Below, piece by piece: positions 7,889 to 16,890 of a stretch of 37,360 nt of DNA (the first letter of the stretch is position 1; each line of letters begins with the position of its first letter). The notes below the pieces were generated by a model. It did not search any database. It was not told the origin of the DNA and saw nothing but the letters and a program-made list of their open reading frames with translations. The stretch is from Rhodovarius crocodyli (GTDB lineage: Bacteria > Pseudomonadota > Alphaproteobacteria > Acetobacterales > Acetobacteraceae). Where the stretch lies: the NCBI GenBank assembly GCA_945901085.1, contig CAMDJV010000036.1, positions 1 through 37,360 on the forward strand. The letters are read 5' to 3'. A program made the translations under genes and the position numbers.

Positions 7889-8899
7889 ATGAATATTCAA
7901 CATTTCCGCGCGCGATGCAGCAGCACCTTTGCAAGCATCTTGATGGCTTCAATTGCTGCGATAGGCTTGAGTGCCTGCGCCAATAATTCCAATAACATTA
8001 CTGTTGGCGATGCCGTTTGCACGAGCCCGGTGCCGCCCCGCCGGACGCCTCTGCCGGTGGCAACGCCCGCGCAGCGCGCCGGCCTCCTGGCGGCTGGCTT
8101 TTCCGCTGAGGCGGTGCATATCGCCGATGTGATCGGCGCTGCGGGCCCGCTGCTGGCCTCGGTGGAGGGCAGCGCGGGCCGCAATGGCGCCGCCGGGTTC
8201 AATTCTTTTGCCAGCAACCATGTGGCGCTCAGCGTTGACCGCGCCATTTTGGAGGTGCAGGGCACGGTGTCTTCGCTCATCTGCCAGAGCGGGCGGATCG
8301 GCGAATTGCAGGATGACCTCAACCAGCGCAATGCCGATATCAATAATCAGTTCGCCATGGCCGGTATCGCCATTGGTGCCGGCGCCGCGGTGGTGACCGG
8401 GGGCATGAGCTTCTTCACCAATGCCACCATTCCAACCGTCACCGGCATGGTGGCCGGTGGGGTCGGTGGAGCGCTCAGCGTGTGGCAGTTGGGCGTGGAC
8501 GCCACCGGCCGCCTGCGGCTGCAGCAGAATATGCTGGAGGAATTCTGGCGCGCGCCGGAGAATGCGACGCTCTTCCCCATGCGCGTCTGGCGCTACCTCA
8601 ATAGCCGCACCGCGCCCAGCGAGGCGACGCCACGTGAGGTGATCATGGCGTCCTGGCGCCGCGATGGCCTTATCCCCGATCAGGCCCCCACAGCGGAACC
8701 GCCGGCGATCATTCTGAACCAGAACGCGGTGGACAGCGACGACCTGGAGAGACTTAAGCTGCTGCTTGAGCCGCTTGAGGCCCGGATCGGGCTGATGTCA
8801 CGCGACCTGGGCCAGTTGATCGAGGAGCTGCTGGAGCGCACGGAAGCGGCCGCGGCCAGCCGCCAGGCCCCCCCCGCCCGCCGCAGACCCGCGGCATAA
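7889..8899 (+). CDS. Uncharacterised lipoprotein
   Basis: I do not recognise this protein. The 336-residue product begins with a signal peptide ending in lipobox LSAC (Cys30), then an Asn-rich linker. The middle holds two glycine/alanine-rich hydrophobic stretches (AMAGIAIGAGAAVVTGGMSF and TVTGMVAGGVGGALSVW), which could be a transmembrane hairpin or glycine-zipper. The C-terminus carries a leucine/glutamate-rich, probably helical segment (DDLERLKLLLEPLEARIGLM onward) and a basic Ala/Pro/Arg tail. I chose the ATG at 7889 over 7853 because it directly opens the signal peptide and has AGAGGA just upstream. It has its own AT-rich promoter and a strong downstream hairpin, so it is probably monocistronic. 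Confidence 0.75.
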   Translation: MNIQHFRARCSSTFASILMASIAAIGLSACANNSNNITVGDAVCTSPVPPRRTPLPVATPAQRAGLLAAGFSAEAVHIADVIGAAGPLLASVEGSAGRNGAAGFNSFASNHVALSVDRAILEVQGTVSSLICQSGRIGELQDDLNQRNADINNQFAMAGIAIGAGAAVVTGGMSFFTNATIPTVTGMVAGGVGGALSVWQLGVDATGRLRLQQNMLEEFWRAPENATLFPMRVWRYLNSRTAPSEATPREVIMASWRRDGLIPDQAPTAEPPAIILNQNAVDSDDLERLKLLLEPLEARIGLMSRDLGQLIEELLERTEAAAASRQAPPARRRPAA

Positions 8900-8908
8900 A
8901 GCGGACAT

Positions 8909-8943
8909 CATCCTGCGCCGGCCCTTTGGCCTGGCGCAGGATG
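8909..8943 (+). terminator. Strong hairpin, probable terminator
   Basis: An 11-bp perfect stem CATCCTGCGCC/GGCGCAGGATG (8909-8919 and 8933-8943) continues inward as GGCC-CTTT-GGCC with one bulged T. It lies ten bases after the lipoprotein stop. No T-run follows, so it may be a non-canonical terminator or an RNA-stabilising structure. Confidence 0.5.
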
Positions 8944-9079
8944 GCTGCGCGGGTGGCGAGCGCGGGCTGCACCACCCGCTGATGGCGCAACTGCCGCGCA
9001 TTAGGCCCCGCAATGCCTGCGACAAGGTGACAGCCGCGCGGTTCGCATCCTCCGCCATTTCGGTTAGGTTACGACCCGC

Positions 9080-9982
9080 ATGCGAAAAGCCGTTATGAGC
9101 AACGCTGTCCATATCGCCGCGGGCAGCGTGCTCGTGGCTGTGCTGGTGCTCGCGCTCAAGCTGGGGGCGTGGTGGATGACCGGCAGCGTGGCGCTCTTCG
9201 CCGATGCGCTGGAATCGGTGGTGAATGTGGCAGCGGCGCTGGCGGCGCTGGCGGCGGTGCGCTTCTCGGCCCGGCCGGCGGATGCCAATCACCCCTATGG
9301 CCACCACAAGGCCGAGTATTTTTCCGCCGTGCTGGAGGGGGCGCTGATTTTGGTCGCCGCCTTCATCATTTTGCACGAGTGCTGGGCGGCACTAAACAAC
9401 CCGCGCAGCATAGAATTGACCGCGACCGCCCTGTTGGTGGCCGGCCTTGCCACGGCCTGCAACGCGGCATGGTGCTGGGTGCTGTTTCGCCGCGGCCGGG
9501 CGCTGCGCTCGCCCGCGCTGCTGGCGGATGGGAAGCATTTGCTCTCCGATGTGGTGACCAGCGGCGGGGTGCTGCTGGGCATAACCCTGGCGGCGATGAC
9601 CGGGCTGGGCTGGCTCGACCCGCTGATGGCGGCGCTCACGGCGGGCAATATTCTGTTCAGCGGCGTGGGGCTGATGCGTGAGAGCTTTGCCGGGCTGATG
9701 GATGAGGCGCCGCCGCCGCAAACCCTGGCGCGCATTCGTGGCGTGGTGGCGGCCAATGCCGAGGGCGCGATCGAGGCGCATGACCTGCGGATGCGCCAGG
9801 CCGGCCGAAACAGTTTTATCGAATTCCACCTCGTCGTGCCCGCCGCCATGACGGTGGCGGATGCGCATGTGATCTGTGACCGTCTGGAGGCCGCCTTGCG
9901 CGCCGATCTGGGCGAGGCGGTGATCACCATCCATGTGGAGCCAGAAGGCAAGGCGAAGCATAGCGGGGTGCTGGTGCTGTGA
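9080..9982 (+). CDS. Cation diffusion facilitator (CDF) transporter
   Basis: An inner-membrane metal/proton antiporter that exports divalent metals such as zinc, iron, manganese or cobalt. The 300-residue product has about six transmembrane helices and a C-terminal cytoplasmic domain (about 210-300, ending VITIHVEPEG). HPYGHHKAEYFS (71-82) is the family signature loop, and H153-x3-D157 in TM5 matches half of the metal site. In TM2 the usual DxxxD reads D42-A-L-E-S46, so the second aspartate is missing and E45 may stand in. Metal choice cannot be told. An ATG at 9095 is an alternative start. The stop overlaps the TonB-like gene. Confidence 0.88.
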   Translation: MRKAVMSNAVHIAAGSVLVAVLVLALKLGAWWMTGSVALFADALESVVNVAAALAALAAVRFSARPADANHPYGHHKAEYFSAVLEGALILVAAFIILHECWAALNNPRSIELTATALLVAGLATACNAAWCWVLFRRGRALRSPALLADGKHLLSDVVTSGGVLLGITLAAMTGLGWLDPLMAALTAGNILFSGVGLMRESFAGLMDEAPPPQTLARIRGVVAANAEGAIEAHDLRMRQAGRNSFIEFHLVVPAAMTVADAHVICDRLEAALRADLGEAVITIHVEPEGKAKHSGVLVL

Positions 9983-11028
9983 CGGCGGCGCGGGCGCGCC
10001 TGGCACCCGCCTCTGGCGGTGGTGCGAGGGGCTGGGCGGGGTTGGGGTTGGCGCTCTCGGTGCTTTTGCATGCGGCGGTGGTGGGTGGCCTATTGTGGTG
10101 GGTGGCGCGTGACACCCCGGCCGAGATTCCCGAGCAGGGGGTGGAACTCATGTGGGACCAGCCCAATCAGGCCGCCCTGGCTGCCGGGCCAGAGGGCGAT
10201 ACCGCCAGCCCCGAGGCGCCGCCCAGCGTGGCGCCGCCGCCCGCCCCCGAGGCCGAGGCTGCACCACAACCACCCGAAGAGGCTCCGCCTCCGCCACCCG
10301 CCCCCAGCATGGCCGAACCGCCGCCGCCACCACCGGCACCCGCTATCGCCGCCGCGCCGCCGCCACAGCCCGCGCCCATGCCACCGCCGCCACCGCCACT
10401 GCCCGATGGCGTGCTGCCGCCTCCGCCACCGCCGCTGCCCGATGGCGTGCTGCCGCCCCCGCCACCGCCGCTGCCTGAGCCGCCAAGGCCGGAAGCCACG
10501 CCGCCCGAGCCGCCGCCGCCCGAACCGCAGCCGAGCGAAACGCCGCCATCGCAGCCCAGCCCGGAAGCGCCGCGCGCCGCCCCTGCCCCGCCACCGCCTC
10601 GCCCCGAGCCTGCCGCCCGCCCGCCCCGCCCGGCGACCCCGCGGCCCGCGCAGCCCCCACCGCCACGGCCCAGCCAGCAAGCCGGCCCAGCGCAGCCAGC
10701 CCAGGCGCCGCCGGCGCAACCCGGCGGCGCGGCCCTGGCACTCGGCGCCACATCCGCGCCCAGCCTCGACCCCGGCTGCACCAATCCACCGCCGGTCTAT
10801 CCCGCCAATTCCCGCCGGGCCGGTGAGGAGGGTGTGGTGCAGATCGTGGTGACGATTGGCGCGAATGGCCGCGCCATCGCCGCGCAGATTGTAGCCTCAA
10901 GCCGCTCCGCCGCGTTGGATGAGGCAGCGCGGCGGGCAGTGCTCGGCTGGTGCTATCGGCCGGCCTTGCGCAATGGTGAACCTGTTCAGGGCCAGGTCGC
11001 GACCAATATCCGCTTCACGCTGCAATAG
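9979..11028 (+). CDS. TonB-like energy transducer with very long proline-rich linker
   Basis: Probably transmits proton-motive force from an ExbBD-type motor to outer-membrane receptors. The 349-residue product has one N-terminal membrane anchor (about 20-43), a long Pro/Ala/Glu-rich periplasmic linker (about 57-250) and a C-terminal TonB domain (264-349) with PPVYPANSRRAGEEGVVQI, LDEAARRAVLGW and FTLQ at the end. Cysteines C267 and C325 flank the domain and could form a disulfide. The linker contains a twice-repeated LPDGVLPPPPPP unit. Translation starts at a GTG overlapping the CDF stop (GTGA), so coupling is likely. No exbB, exbD or receptor gene is visible. Confidence 0.85.
   Translation: MTAARARLAPASGGGARGWAGLGLALSVLLHAAVVGGLLWWVARDTPAEIPEQGVELMWDQPNQAALAAGPEGDTASPEAPPSVAPPPAPEAEAAPQPPEEAPPPPPAPSMAEPPPPPPAPAIAAAPPPQPAPMPPPPPPLPDGVLPPPPPPLPDGVLPPPPPPLPEPPRPEATPPEPPPPEPQPSETPPSQPSPEAPRAAPAPPPPRPEPAARPPRPATPRPAQPPPPRPSQQAGPAQPAQAPPAQPGGAALALGATSAPSLDPGCTNPPPVYPANSRRAGEEGVVQIVVTIGANGRAIAAQIVASSRSAALDEAARRAVLGWCYRPALRNGEPVQGQVATNIRFTLQ
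10399..10470 (+). repeat. Tandem 36-bp repeat in the TonB-like linker
   Basis: Two near-identical 36-bp units (10399-10434 and 10435-10470) each encode LPDGVLPPPPPP; a third, diverged LPEPP follows. They differ by a silent change (CCT/CCC). Such in-frame repeats can vary in number between strains. Confidence 0.85.
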
Positions 11029-11039
11029 GGAAATCTGCC

Positions 11040-11600
11040 ATGGTCAAGCTGGATGTCATCACCACCAGGGGTGGCGATGGGGGGGAAACCTCGCTGGGCG
11101 ATGGTTCACGCGTGCGCAAGGACGCGCTGCGGGTGGAGGCCTATGGCACCGTTGATGAGGCGAATTGCGCCATTGGGCTGGTGCGCCTGCATATCGGGGG
11201 GGACCGTGCGGCCGATGCCATGCTGGCGCGCATTCAGAATGATCTCTTCGACCTCGGCGCTGATCTGTGCGTGCCCGGGGAGGGCGCGGATAGGCTGCGC
11301 ATCACCGATGGCCAATGCCTGCGGCTGGAGGAGGAGATCGGCGCGATGAATGCGGTGATCGCGCCGCTGAATTCCTTCGTGCTGCCCGGCGGCAGCCCCG
11401 GCGCGGCGCATGCCCATCTCGCCCGCACCATTGCCCGGCGGGCGGAGCGGCTGGTGGTCTCGCTGGCGGCGGCGGAGAGCGTGAACCCGCAGGCCGTGCG
11501 CTACCTCAACCGGCTGAGCGATTTCCTCTTCGTGCTGAGCCGGCGGCTGAATGATAATGGGCTGGGCGATGTGAAGTGGCTGCCCGGCGCCAGCCGGTAG
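11040..11600 (+). CDS. pduO: Cob(I)alamin adenosyltransferase, PduO type
   Basis: Transfers the adenosyl group of ATP to cob(I)alamin, giving coenzyme B12. The 186-residue length is that of the PduO/MMAB family, not CobA or EutT. Visible motifs are [14 protein letters not shown] near the N-terminus (ATP loop), [37 protein letters not shown] and the C-terminal [15 protein letters not shown]. It follows the TonB-like gene by 11 bases, so they may share a transcript. That suggests a link to cobalamin uptake, but the receptor is not here and no B12 riboswitch is visible. Family is firm. Confidence 0.93.
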   Translation: MVKLDVITTRGGDGGETSLGDGSRVRKDALRVEAYGTVDEANCAIGLVRLHIGGDRAADAMLARIQNDLFDLGADLCVPGEGADRLRITDGQCLRLEEEIGAMNAVIAPLNSFVLPGGSPGAAHAHLARTIARRAERLVVSLAAAESVNPQAVRYLNRLSDFLFVLSRRLNDNGLGDVKWLPGASR

Positions 11601-11638
11601 CTTGCCCCCCGGGGCGGCATGGAGCACATGGCGGGCGA

Positions 11639-12694
11639 ATGGAACTGCGCACCGCCGATTTTGATTTTGCTCTGCCTGAGGCGCTGATCGCCCAGGAACC
11701 GGCGCGGCCGCGCGATGCGGCGCGGCTGCTGGTGGTGGATGATGCGCTGCGCGATATGGCTGTGCGCGACCTGCCAGCCCTGCTCCAGCCAGGCGATCTG
11801 ATGGTGGTGAATGACACCCAGGTGATCCCGGCACGGCTGGTGGCGTTTCGTGGCGAGGCCAGGATTGAGGTGATGCTCAACCGCGCCGAGGGGGGGGGCG
11901 TGTGGCATGCGCTGCTGCGCAATTCCCGCCGGCTGCGGGCGGGGGATGTTTTGCGTATTCCAGGCAGCGCAGTGACCGCGCGGGTGCTGGAGGCGCCGGA
12001 GGGTGGCGCGGCGCGGCTGGATTTCGGGGGGGATGACGCCGCCCTGGCCGAGGCGCTGGCGGCGGTGGGGGAAATTCCGCTGCCGCCCTATATCGCCCGG
12101 CCCGATGGGCCGCGCGCCACTGACAGCGCCGATTATCAGACGGCATTCGCCAGCAAGCCCGGCGCAGTGGCCGCCCCCACCGCCAGCCTGCATTTCACCC
12201 CGGAATTGCTGGCGGCTTTGGCGGCGCGGGGGGTGCAGCGGGCCGAGCTGACGCTGCATGTCGGCGCGGGCACCTTTCTGCCGCTGCGGGCGGAGAACCC
12301 GCGCGAACATCGTTTGCATGCGGAATGGGGGGAGGTTACGCCCGAAGCGGCGGCGGCCATCAATTTGGCGCGGGCCGAGGGGCGGCGCATCATCGCCGTG
12401 GGCACCACGGCGCTGCGGTTGCTGGAGGCGGCGGCGACGGGCGAGCATGCCGTGCCGGTCCGGCCATTTCGCGGTTTGACAGAGATTTTTCTGCTGCCGG
12501 GGCATCGCTTCACCACGGCTGATCTGCTGATGACCAATTTCCATTTGCCGAAATCCACCCTGCTGATGCTGGTCAGCGCCTTTGCCGGCACGGCGCGGAT
12601 GCGCGCGGCCTATGCGCATGCGGTGGCGGCGGGGTATCGGTTTTTCAGCTATGGTGATTCCTCGTTGCTGACCCTGACGGGTGCGGCCAGATAA
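11639..12694 (+). CDS. queA: tRNA preQ1(34) S-adenosylmethionine ribosyltransferase-isomerase
   Basis: Uses the ribose of S-adenosylmethionine to convert preQ1 in tRNA to epoxyqueuosine, late in queuosine synthesis. The 351-residue product opens [22 protein letters not shown] and has the family stretches [51 protein letters not shown] and [17 protein letters not shown]. The ATG at 11639 fits the family N-terminus; the frame is open further upstream but without homologous sequence. It is followed by tgt after 12 bases and queF, forming a queuosine block. Confidence 0.95.
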   Translation: MELRTADFDFALPEALIAQEPARPRDAARLLVVDDALRDMAVRDLPALLQPGDLMVVNDTQVIPARLVAFRGEARIEVMLNRAEGGGVWHALLRNSRRLRAGDVLRIPGSAVTARVLEAPEGGAARLDFGGDDAALAEALAAVGEIPLPPYIARPDGPRATDSADYQTAFASKPGAVAAPTASLHFTPELLAALAARGVQRAELTLHVGAGTFLPLRAENPREHRLHAEWGEVTPEAAAAINLARAEGRRIIAVGTTALRLLEAAATGEHAVPVRPFRGLTEIFLLPGHRFTTADLLMTNFHLPKSTLLMLVSAFAGTARMRAAYAHAVAAGYRFFSYGDSSLLTLTGAAR

Positions 12695-14267
<1,573 letters not shown>

Positions 14268-14286
<19 letters not shown>

Positions 14287-14399
14287 GGCGGCGGCAAGGG
14301 CACTGGCCGCGCTGCGGGGCAGGAGCAGACAACGCTGCCATCGGCGAGGCGGTTGGCCACGGTGGGTTCATCGCAATGCGGGCAGAGGATGGGGGTCAT
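14268..14399 (-). CDS. Small cysteine-rich (zinc-ribbon-like) protein, hypothetical
   Basis: A 43-residue minus-strand ORF beginning [12 protein letters not shown], with a second cysteine pair CSC about 16 residues later and a Pro/Arg-rich tail. CxxC plus CxC suggests a small zinc-binding knuckle. Its ATG overlaps the stop of the upstream small ORF (ATGA on the minus strand), a mark of translational coupling. Its last 19 bases overlap the 3' end of queF in the opposite direction. I do not know the family. Existence rests on the coupling and the cysteine pattern only. Confidence 0.45.
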
Positions 14400-14581
14400 T
14401 GCCGTTCTCCCTGTTTGGGCAGCGGGCGCATGGCGCGCAGGCGTTGGGCCAGGAGCGGCTGGGCGGCGTGTTCGGCCAGCAGGGCGGCTTCCTCCCGCGC
14501 GGCTTCGAAGCCCAGGCGGTAGCCCTCATAGGTGGCGGTATCGAGATTTTTGGCGATGGCTTTGGCGATGCTGTCTGGCAT
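14396..14581 (-). CDS. Small hypothetical protein, helical
   Basis: A 61-residue minus-strand ORF, MPDSIAKAIAKNLDTATYEG onward, rich in Ala, Leu, Glu and Arg and likely all-helical. It ends in a basic tail ([15 protein letters not shown]). The composition is unlike the Arg/Pro/Ser-rich text of the competing frames here, which favours it as the real frame. The stop overlaps the ATG of the cysteine-rich ORF. No convincing ribosome site is seen; the MITE-like element begins about 50 bases upstream and may have disrupted or supplied the promoter. Function unknown. Confidence 0.45.
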   Translation of the reverse strand: MPDSIAKAIAKNLDTATYEGYRLGFEAAREEAALLAEHAAQPLLAQRLRAMRPLPKQGERQ

Positions 14582-14671
14582 GGCGCTGATCTGCGGCCGC
14601 TGGGGCTGGGCTGCAAGGGGCCGATGGTGTGTTAGCAGGCTGCTGAAAAGCGCTGATGGCAGAGGAAAAGA

Positions 14672-14694
14672 GCGAAAGGGCTTTGCCCTTTCGC
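14672..14694. repeat. Hairpin 1 of the MITE-like element
   Basis: GCGAAAGGGC-TTT-GCCCTTTCGC is a perfect 10-bp stem with a three-base loop. Confidence 0.9.
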
Positions 14695-14703
14695 GCTCTC
14701 ACA

Positions 14704-14724
14704 CCAGGAAAATGATTTTCCTGG
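14704..14724. repeat. Hairpin 2 of the MITE-like element
   Basis: CCAGGAAAAT and ATTTTCCTGG are exact reverse complements around a single G. Confidence 0.9.
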
Positions 14725-14774
14725 ACCTTTGGATAATATTAGAGCCAACAATTCATCGAAGGTGCAGGAAACTC

Positions 14775-14792
14775 GTCGACATATATGTCGAC
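14775..14792. repeat. 18-bp perfect palindrome in the MITE-like element
   Basis: GTCGACATATATGTCGAC reads the same on both strands. Confidence 0.9.
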
Positions 14793-14805
14793 CCTGCTGG
14801 GGTGC

Positions 14806-14826
14806 TCGAGGGGCAAAGCCCCTCGA
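14806..14826. repeat. Hairpin 4 of the MITE-like element
   Basis: TCGAGGGGC-AAA-GCCCCTCGA is a perfect 9-bp stem. Its GGGC-AAA-GCCC core mirrors hairpin 1 (GGGC-TTT-GCCC). Confidence 0.9.
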
Positions 14827-14897
14827 TCTTGCTGTCGCTCCCTATTCGTTTTTCGATAGCCTGCTAGGCTTTGGAAAGGAAACAACCAGGAATAGCC

Positions 14898-15875
14898 ATG
14901 CGTCTCGCGCGCCGCGCCGCCATGAACCGCCGCAAATTTGTGGCAGCCACATCGATGATTCCGCTGGTTGCGCGGGCCCAGGGCACCTGGCCGGAGCGGC
15001 CCATCCGCGCCTTCGTGCCCTTCGCCCCCGGCACCGCGACGGATAATCTGGCCCGCGTGGTGATCGAGCCGATGGGGGTAGCACTTGGCCAGCCGATTGT
15101 GATTGAGAACCGGGCCGGCGCCGGGGGCGCGATCGGCGCGCAGGCGGCGGCCAGGTCAGCGCCGGATGGCTATGCGCTGCTTTTCGGCTCGGCCACGACG
15201 CAGGCGGCCAATGTCTCGCTGATCCGCAACCTGCCTTATGATCCGGCGCGGGATTTTTCGCCCATTTCGCGCCTGGCCCATATTGCCCAGGTGCTGGTGG
15301 TGCATCCTTCGGTGCCGGCGCAGACGGTGCAGGAATTCGTCGCCTGGCTGCGGGCCAATCCGGGGAAGAATTTTGCCTCTGCCTCCTCGGGCAATCTCGC
15401 CCCGGCTGCCTTTCTGGTGAAGCGGCTGGGGCTGGAGGCCCAAGGCGTCACCTATCGTTCGCCACCGCAGGCGCTGACCGATGTGATGGCGGGCGTGGTG
15501 CCCTTCATGTTTATCGATATGTCGGCGGTGCTGGGCCATGTGCGGGCTGGCGCGGTGCGGGCGCTGGCGGTGACGTCGGCCACGCCATCGGCGCTGCTGC
15601 CCGAGGTGCCGCCCCTGGCCGCCACGGTCCTGCCGGGCTTTGAATTGCTCACCTGGATGGGTCTTTATGGCCCGGCCGGCCTGCCCGAGGCGATGGTGAA
15701 CCGGCTGAATGCCGAGGCCCGCGCCGCGCTGGCGCGGCCGGAGATTATCCAACGCCTGCTGGCGATGGGGTTTGAGGCGCGGTCCAGCACGCCCGCAGAA
15801 TTGGGCGAATTCAACCGCAGTGAAATAGAAAAATGGCGCGGCCTGGTGGCCGAGACCGCAATGGAGGTGACCTGA
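14898..15875 (+). CDS. Bug/TTT-family periplasmic solute-binding protein
   Basis: A tripartite-tricarboxylate-transporter (Bug) type extracytoplasmic binding protein, which captures small carboxylates or related metabolites. The 325-residue product has an N-terminal signal with NRRKFVAAT (possible Tat export) ending near VARAQG. Then come the family stretches WPERPIRAFVPFAPGTATDNLAR, VIENRAGAGGAIGA, PDGYALLFGS, NLPYDPARDFSPISRL and ALAVTSA. I chose the ATG at 14898 with AGGAA (14888-14892) upstream; an ATG at 14922 is possible. No TctA/TctB membrane genes are nearby, as is common for Bug proteins. The MITE-like element ends 31 bases upstream. Confidence 0.88.
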   Translation: MRLARRAAMNRRKFVAATSMIPLVARAQGTWPERPIRAFVPFAPGTATDNLARVVIEPMGVALGQPIVIENRAGAGGAIGAQAAARSAPDGYALLFGSATTQAANVSLIRNLPYDPARDFSPISRLAHIAQVLVVHPSVPAQTVQEFVAWLRANPGKNFASASSGNLAPAAFLVKRLGLEAQGVTYRSPPQALTDVMAGVVPFMFIDMSAVLGHVRAGAVRALAVTSATPSALLPEVPPLAATVLPGFELLTWMGLYGPAGLPEAMVNRLNAEARAALARPEIIQRLLAMGFEARSSTPAELGEFNRSEIEKWRGLVAETAMEVT

Positions 15876-15876
15876 T

Positions 15877-16833
15877 ATGATGCAACGCCGCACCCTGCCC
15901 CTGCTTGCCTTGGCCATGCCAGCCTTCGCACAGGATGCCTATCCCAGCCGCACCATCAGTGCCGTCACCGGTTATGCGCCCGGGGGGGTGACCGATGTGG
16001 TCAGCCGTGCCGTGGCCGCGCGGATGTCGCAGGAACTTGGCACTACAATTGTGGTGGAAAACCGCGTGGGTGCCGCCACCGCCGTGGCCAATACCCATGT
16101 CGCCCAGGCGAGGCCGGATGGCTACACGCTGCTCATGGGCACTTCCACGCTGGCCATCAACCCGGCCTTGCAGCCCAACCTCACGCCGCGCGACCCGGCG
16201 CGGGAGTTGGCGCCGGTGGGCATGGTGTTCCGCAGCCCCTTCGTGCTGCATGTCCATCCCTCGCTGCCCATCCATAATATGGCGGAGTTTCTGGCCTATG
16301 CCCGGGCCAATCCGGGGCGGCTGAATATTGGCAGCTCGGGCACTGGGGCGGTGAACCATTTGAGCCAGGCGCTGCTGGTGGCGCGCACCGGGGTGGAGTT
16401 GGTGCATGTGCCCTTCCGCGGCGGCGCGCCGGGGCTGTTGGAACTGCGCGCCGGGCGCATTCAGGGCATGTTCAACGCGACGCAGGAGGCCCAGCCGGTG
16501 GTGCGCGAGGGGGCGACCCGCGCGCTTGGCGTGACCAGCCGGACTCGCATTCCCACCCTGCCCGATGTGCCGCCCATCGCCGATACCGTGCCGGGCTATG
16601 AGGCGCTGTTCTGGCAGGGGCTCTTCGCCCCCGCCGGCACGCCCGCACCCATCATGACCCGGCTGGAAGCGGCCTTGCGCGTTGCCACCACCGACCCTGC
16701 CTTGGTCAGCCGCATGGCCGAGCAGGGGGTGGAGATGGTCTCGGGCGGCGCGAATGACCTGCGCGCGCTACTGGCGCGGGAGCTGGTGAGCTGGGCCGAG
16801 GTGATCCGCGGCCAGAACATTCGCGCGGAGTAG
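15877..16833 (+). CDS. Second Bug/TTT-family periplasmic solute-binding protein
   Basis: A 318-residue paralogue-type neighbour of the preceding gene, one base after its stop. It has a short signal peptide (MMQRRTLPLLALAMPAFAQD) and the same fold marks: YPSRTISAVTGYAPGGVTDVVSR, VVENRVGAATAVANTHVAQARPDGYTLLMGTS, LNIGSSGTGAVNHL, VPFRGGAPGLLEL and ALGVTSRTRIPTLPDVPPI. The two proteins are clearly diverged, so they likely bind different ligands. Ligand unknown. Transcribed with the first Bug gene; the acyl-CoA ligase follows after a 57-base spacer with an inverted repeat. Confidence 0.88.
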   Translation: MMQRRTLPLLALAMPAFAQDAYPSRTISAVTGYAPGGVTDVVSRAVAARMSQELGTTIVVENRVGAATAVANTHVAQARPDGYTLLMGTSTLAINPALQPNLTPRDPARELAPVGMVFRSPFVLHVHPSLPIHNMAEFLAYARANPGRLNIGSSGTGAVNHLSQALLVARTGVELVHVPFRGGAPGLLELRAGRIQGMFNATQEAQPVVREGATRALGVTSRTRIPTLPDVPPIADTVPGYEALFWQGLFAPAGTPAPIMTRLEAALRVATTDPALVSRMAEQGVEMVSGGANDLRALLARELVSWAEVIRGQNIRAE

Positions 16834-16843
16834 TCAGGACACA

Positions 16844-16870
16844 TCTTGGCCGATACTGTGTTGGCCAAGA
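16844..16870. promoter_or_regulatory. Inverted repeat upstream of the acyl-CoA ligase gene
   Basis: TCTTGGCC (16844-16851) and GGCCAAGA (16863-16870) form an exact 8-bp inverted repeat around 11 bases, 20 bases before the ligase ATG. It could be a dimeric repressor operator or a transcript hairpin. No regulator gene is adjacent. Confidence 0.4.
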
Positions 16871-16890
16871 AAAACCACAGGGAGACGTTG

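Larger units (their letters stand above)
14633..14866. mobile_element. MITE-like palindromic element with terminal inverted repeats
   Basis: The left end TAGCAGGCTGCTGAAAA (14633-14649) and the reverse complement of the right end, TAGCAGGCTATCGAAAAA (ending at 14866), share nine leading bases and then GAAAA. Inside lie four compact palindromes: a 10-bp stem (14672-14694), a 9-10-bp stem (14704-14724), a perfect 18-bp palindrome (14775-14792) and a 9-bp stem (14806-14826). The interior is AT-richer than its surroundings and codes for nothing credible. A TA target duplication is possible but cannot be separated from the repeat itself. The structure fits a non-autonomous transposon remnant. Confidence 0.65.

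Noticed and set aside
11029-11039. Cobalamin riboswitch before the adenosyltransferase
   Set aside because: The gap is only 11 bases, and no B12-box-like sequence is seen upstream of the CDF-tonB-pduO run.
11601-11638. preQ1 riboswitch before the queuosine genes
   Set aside because: The 38-base spacer has no preQ1-type stem and A-rich tail.
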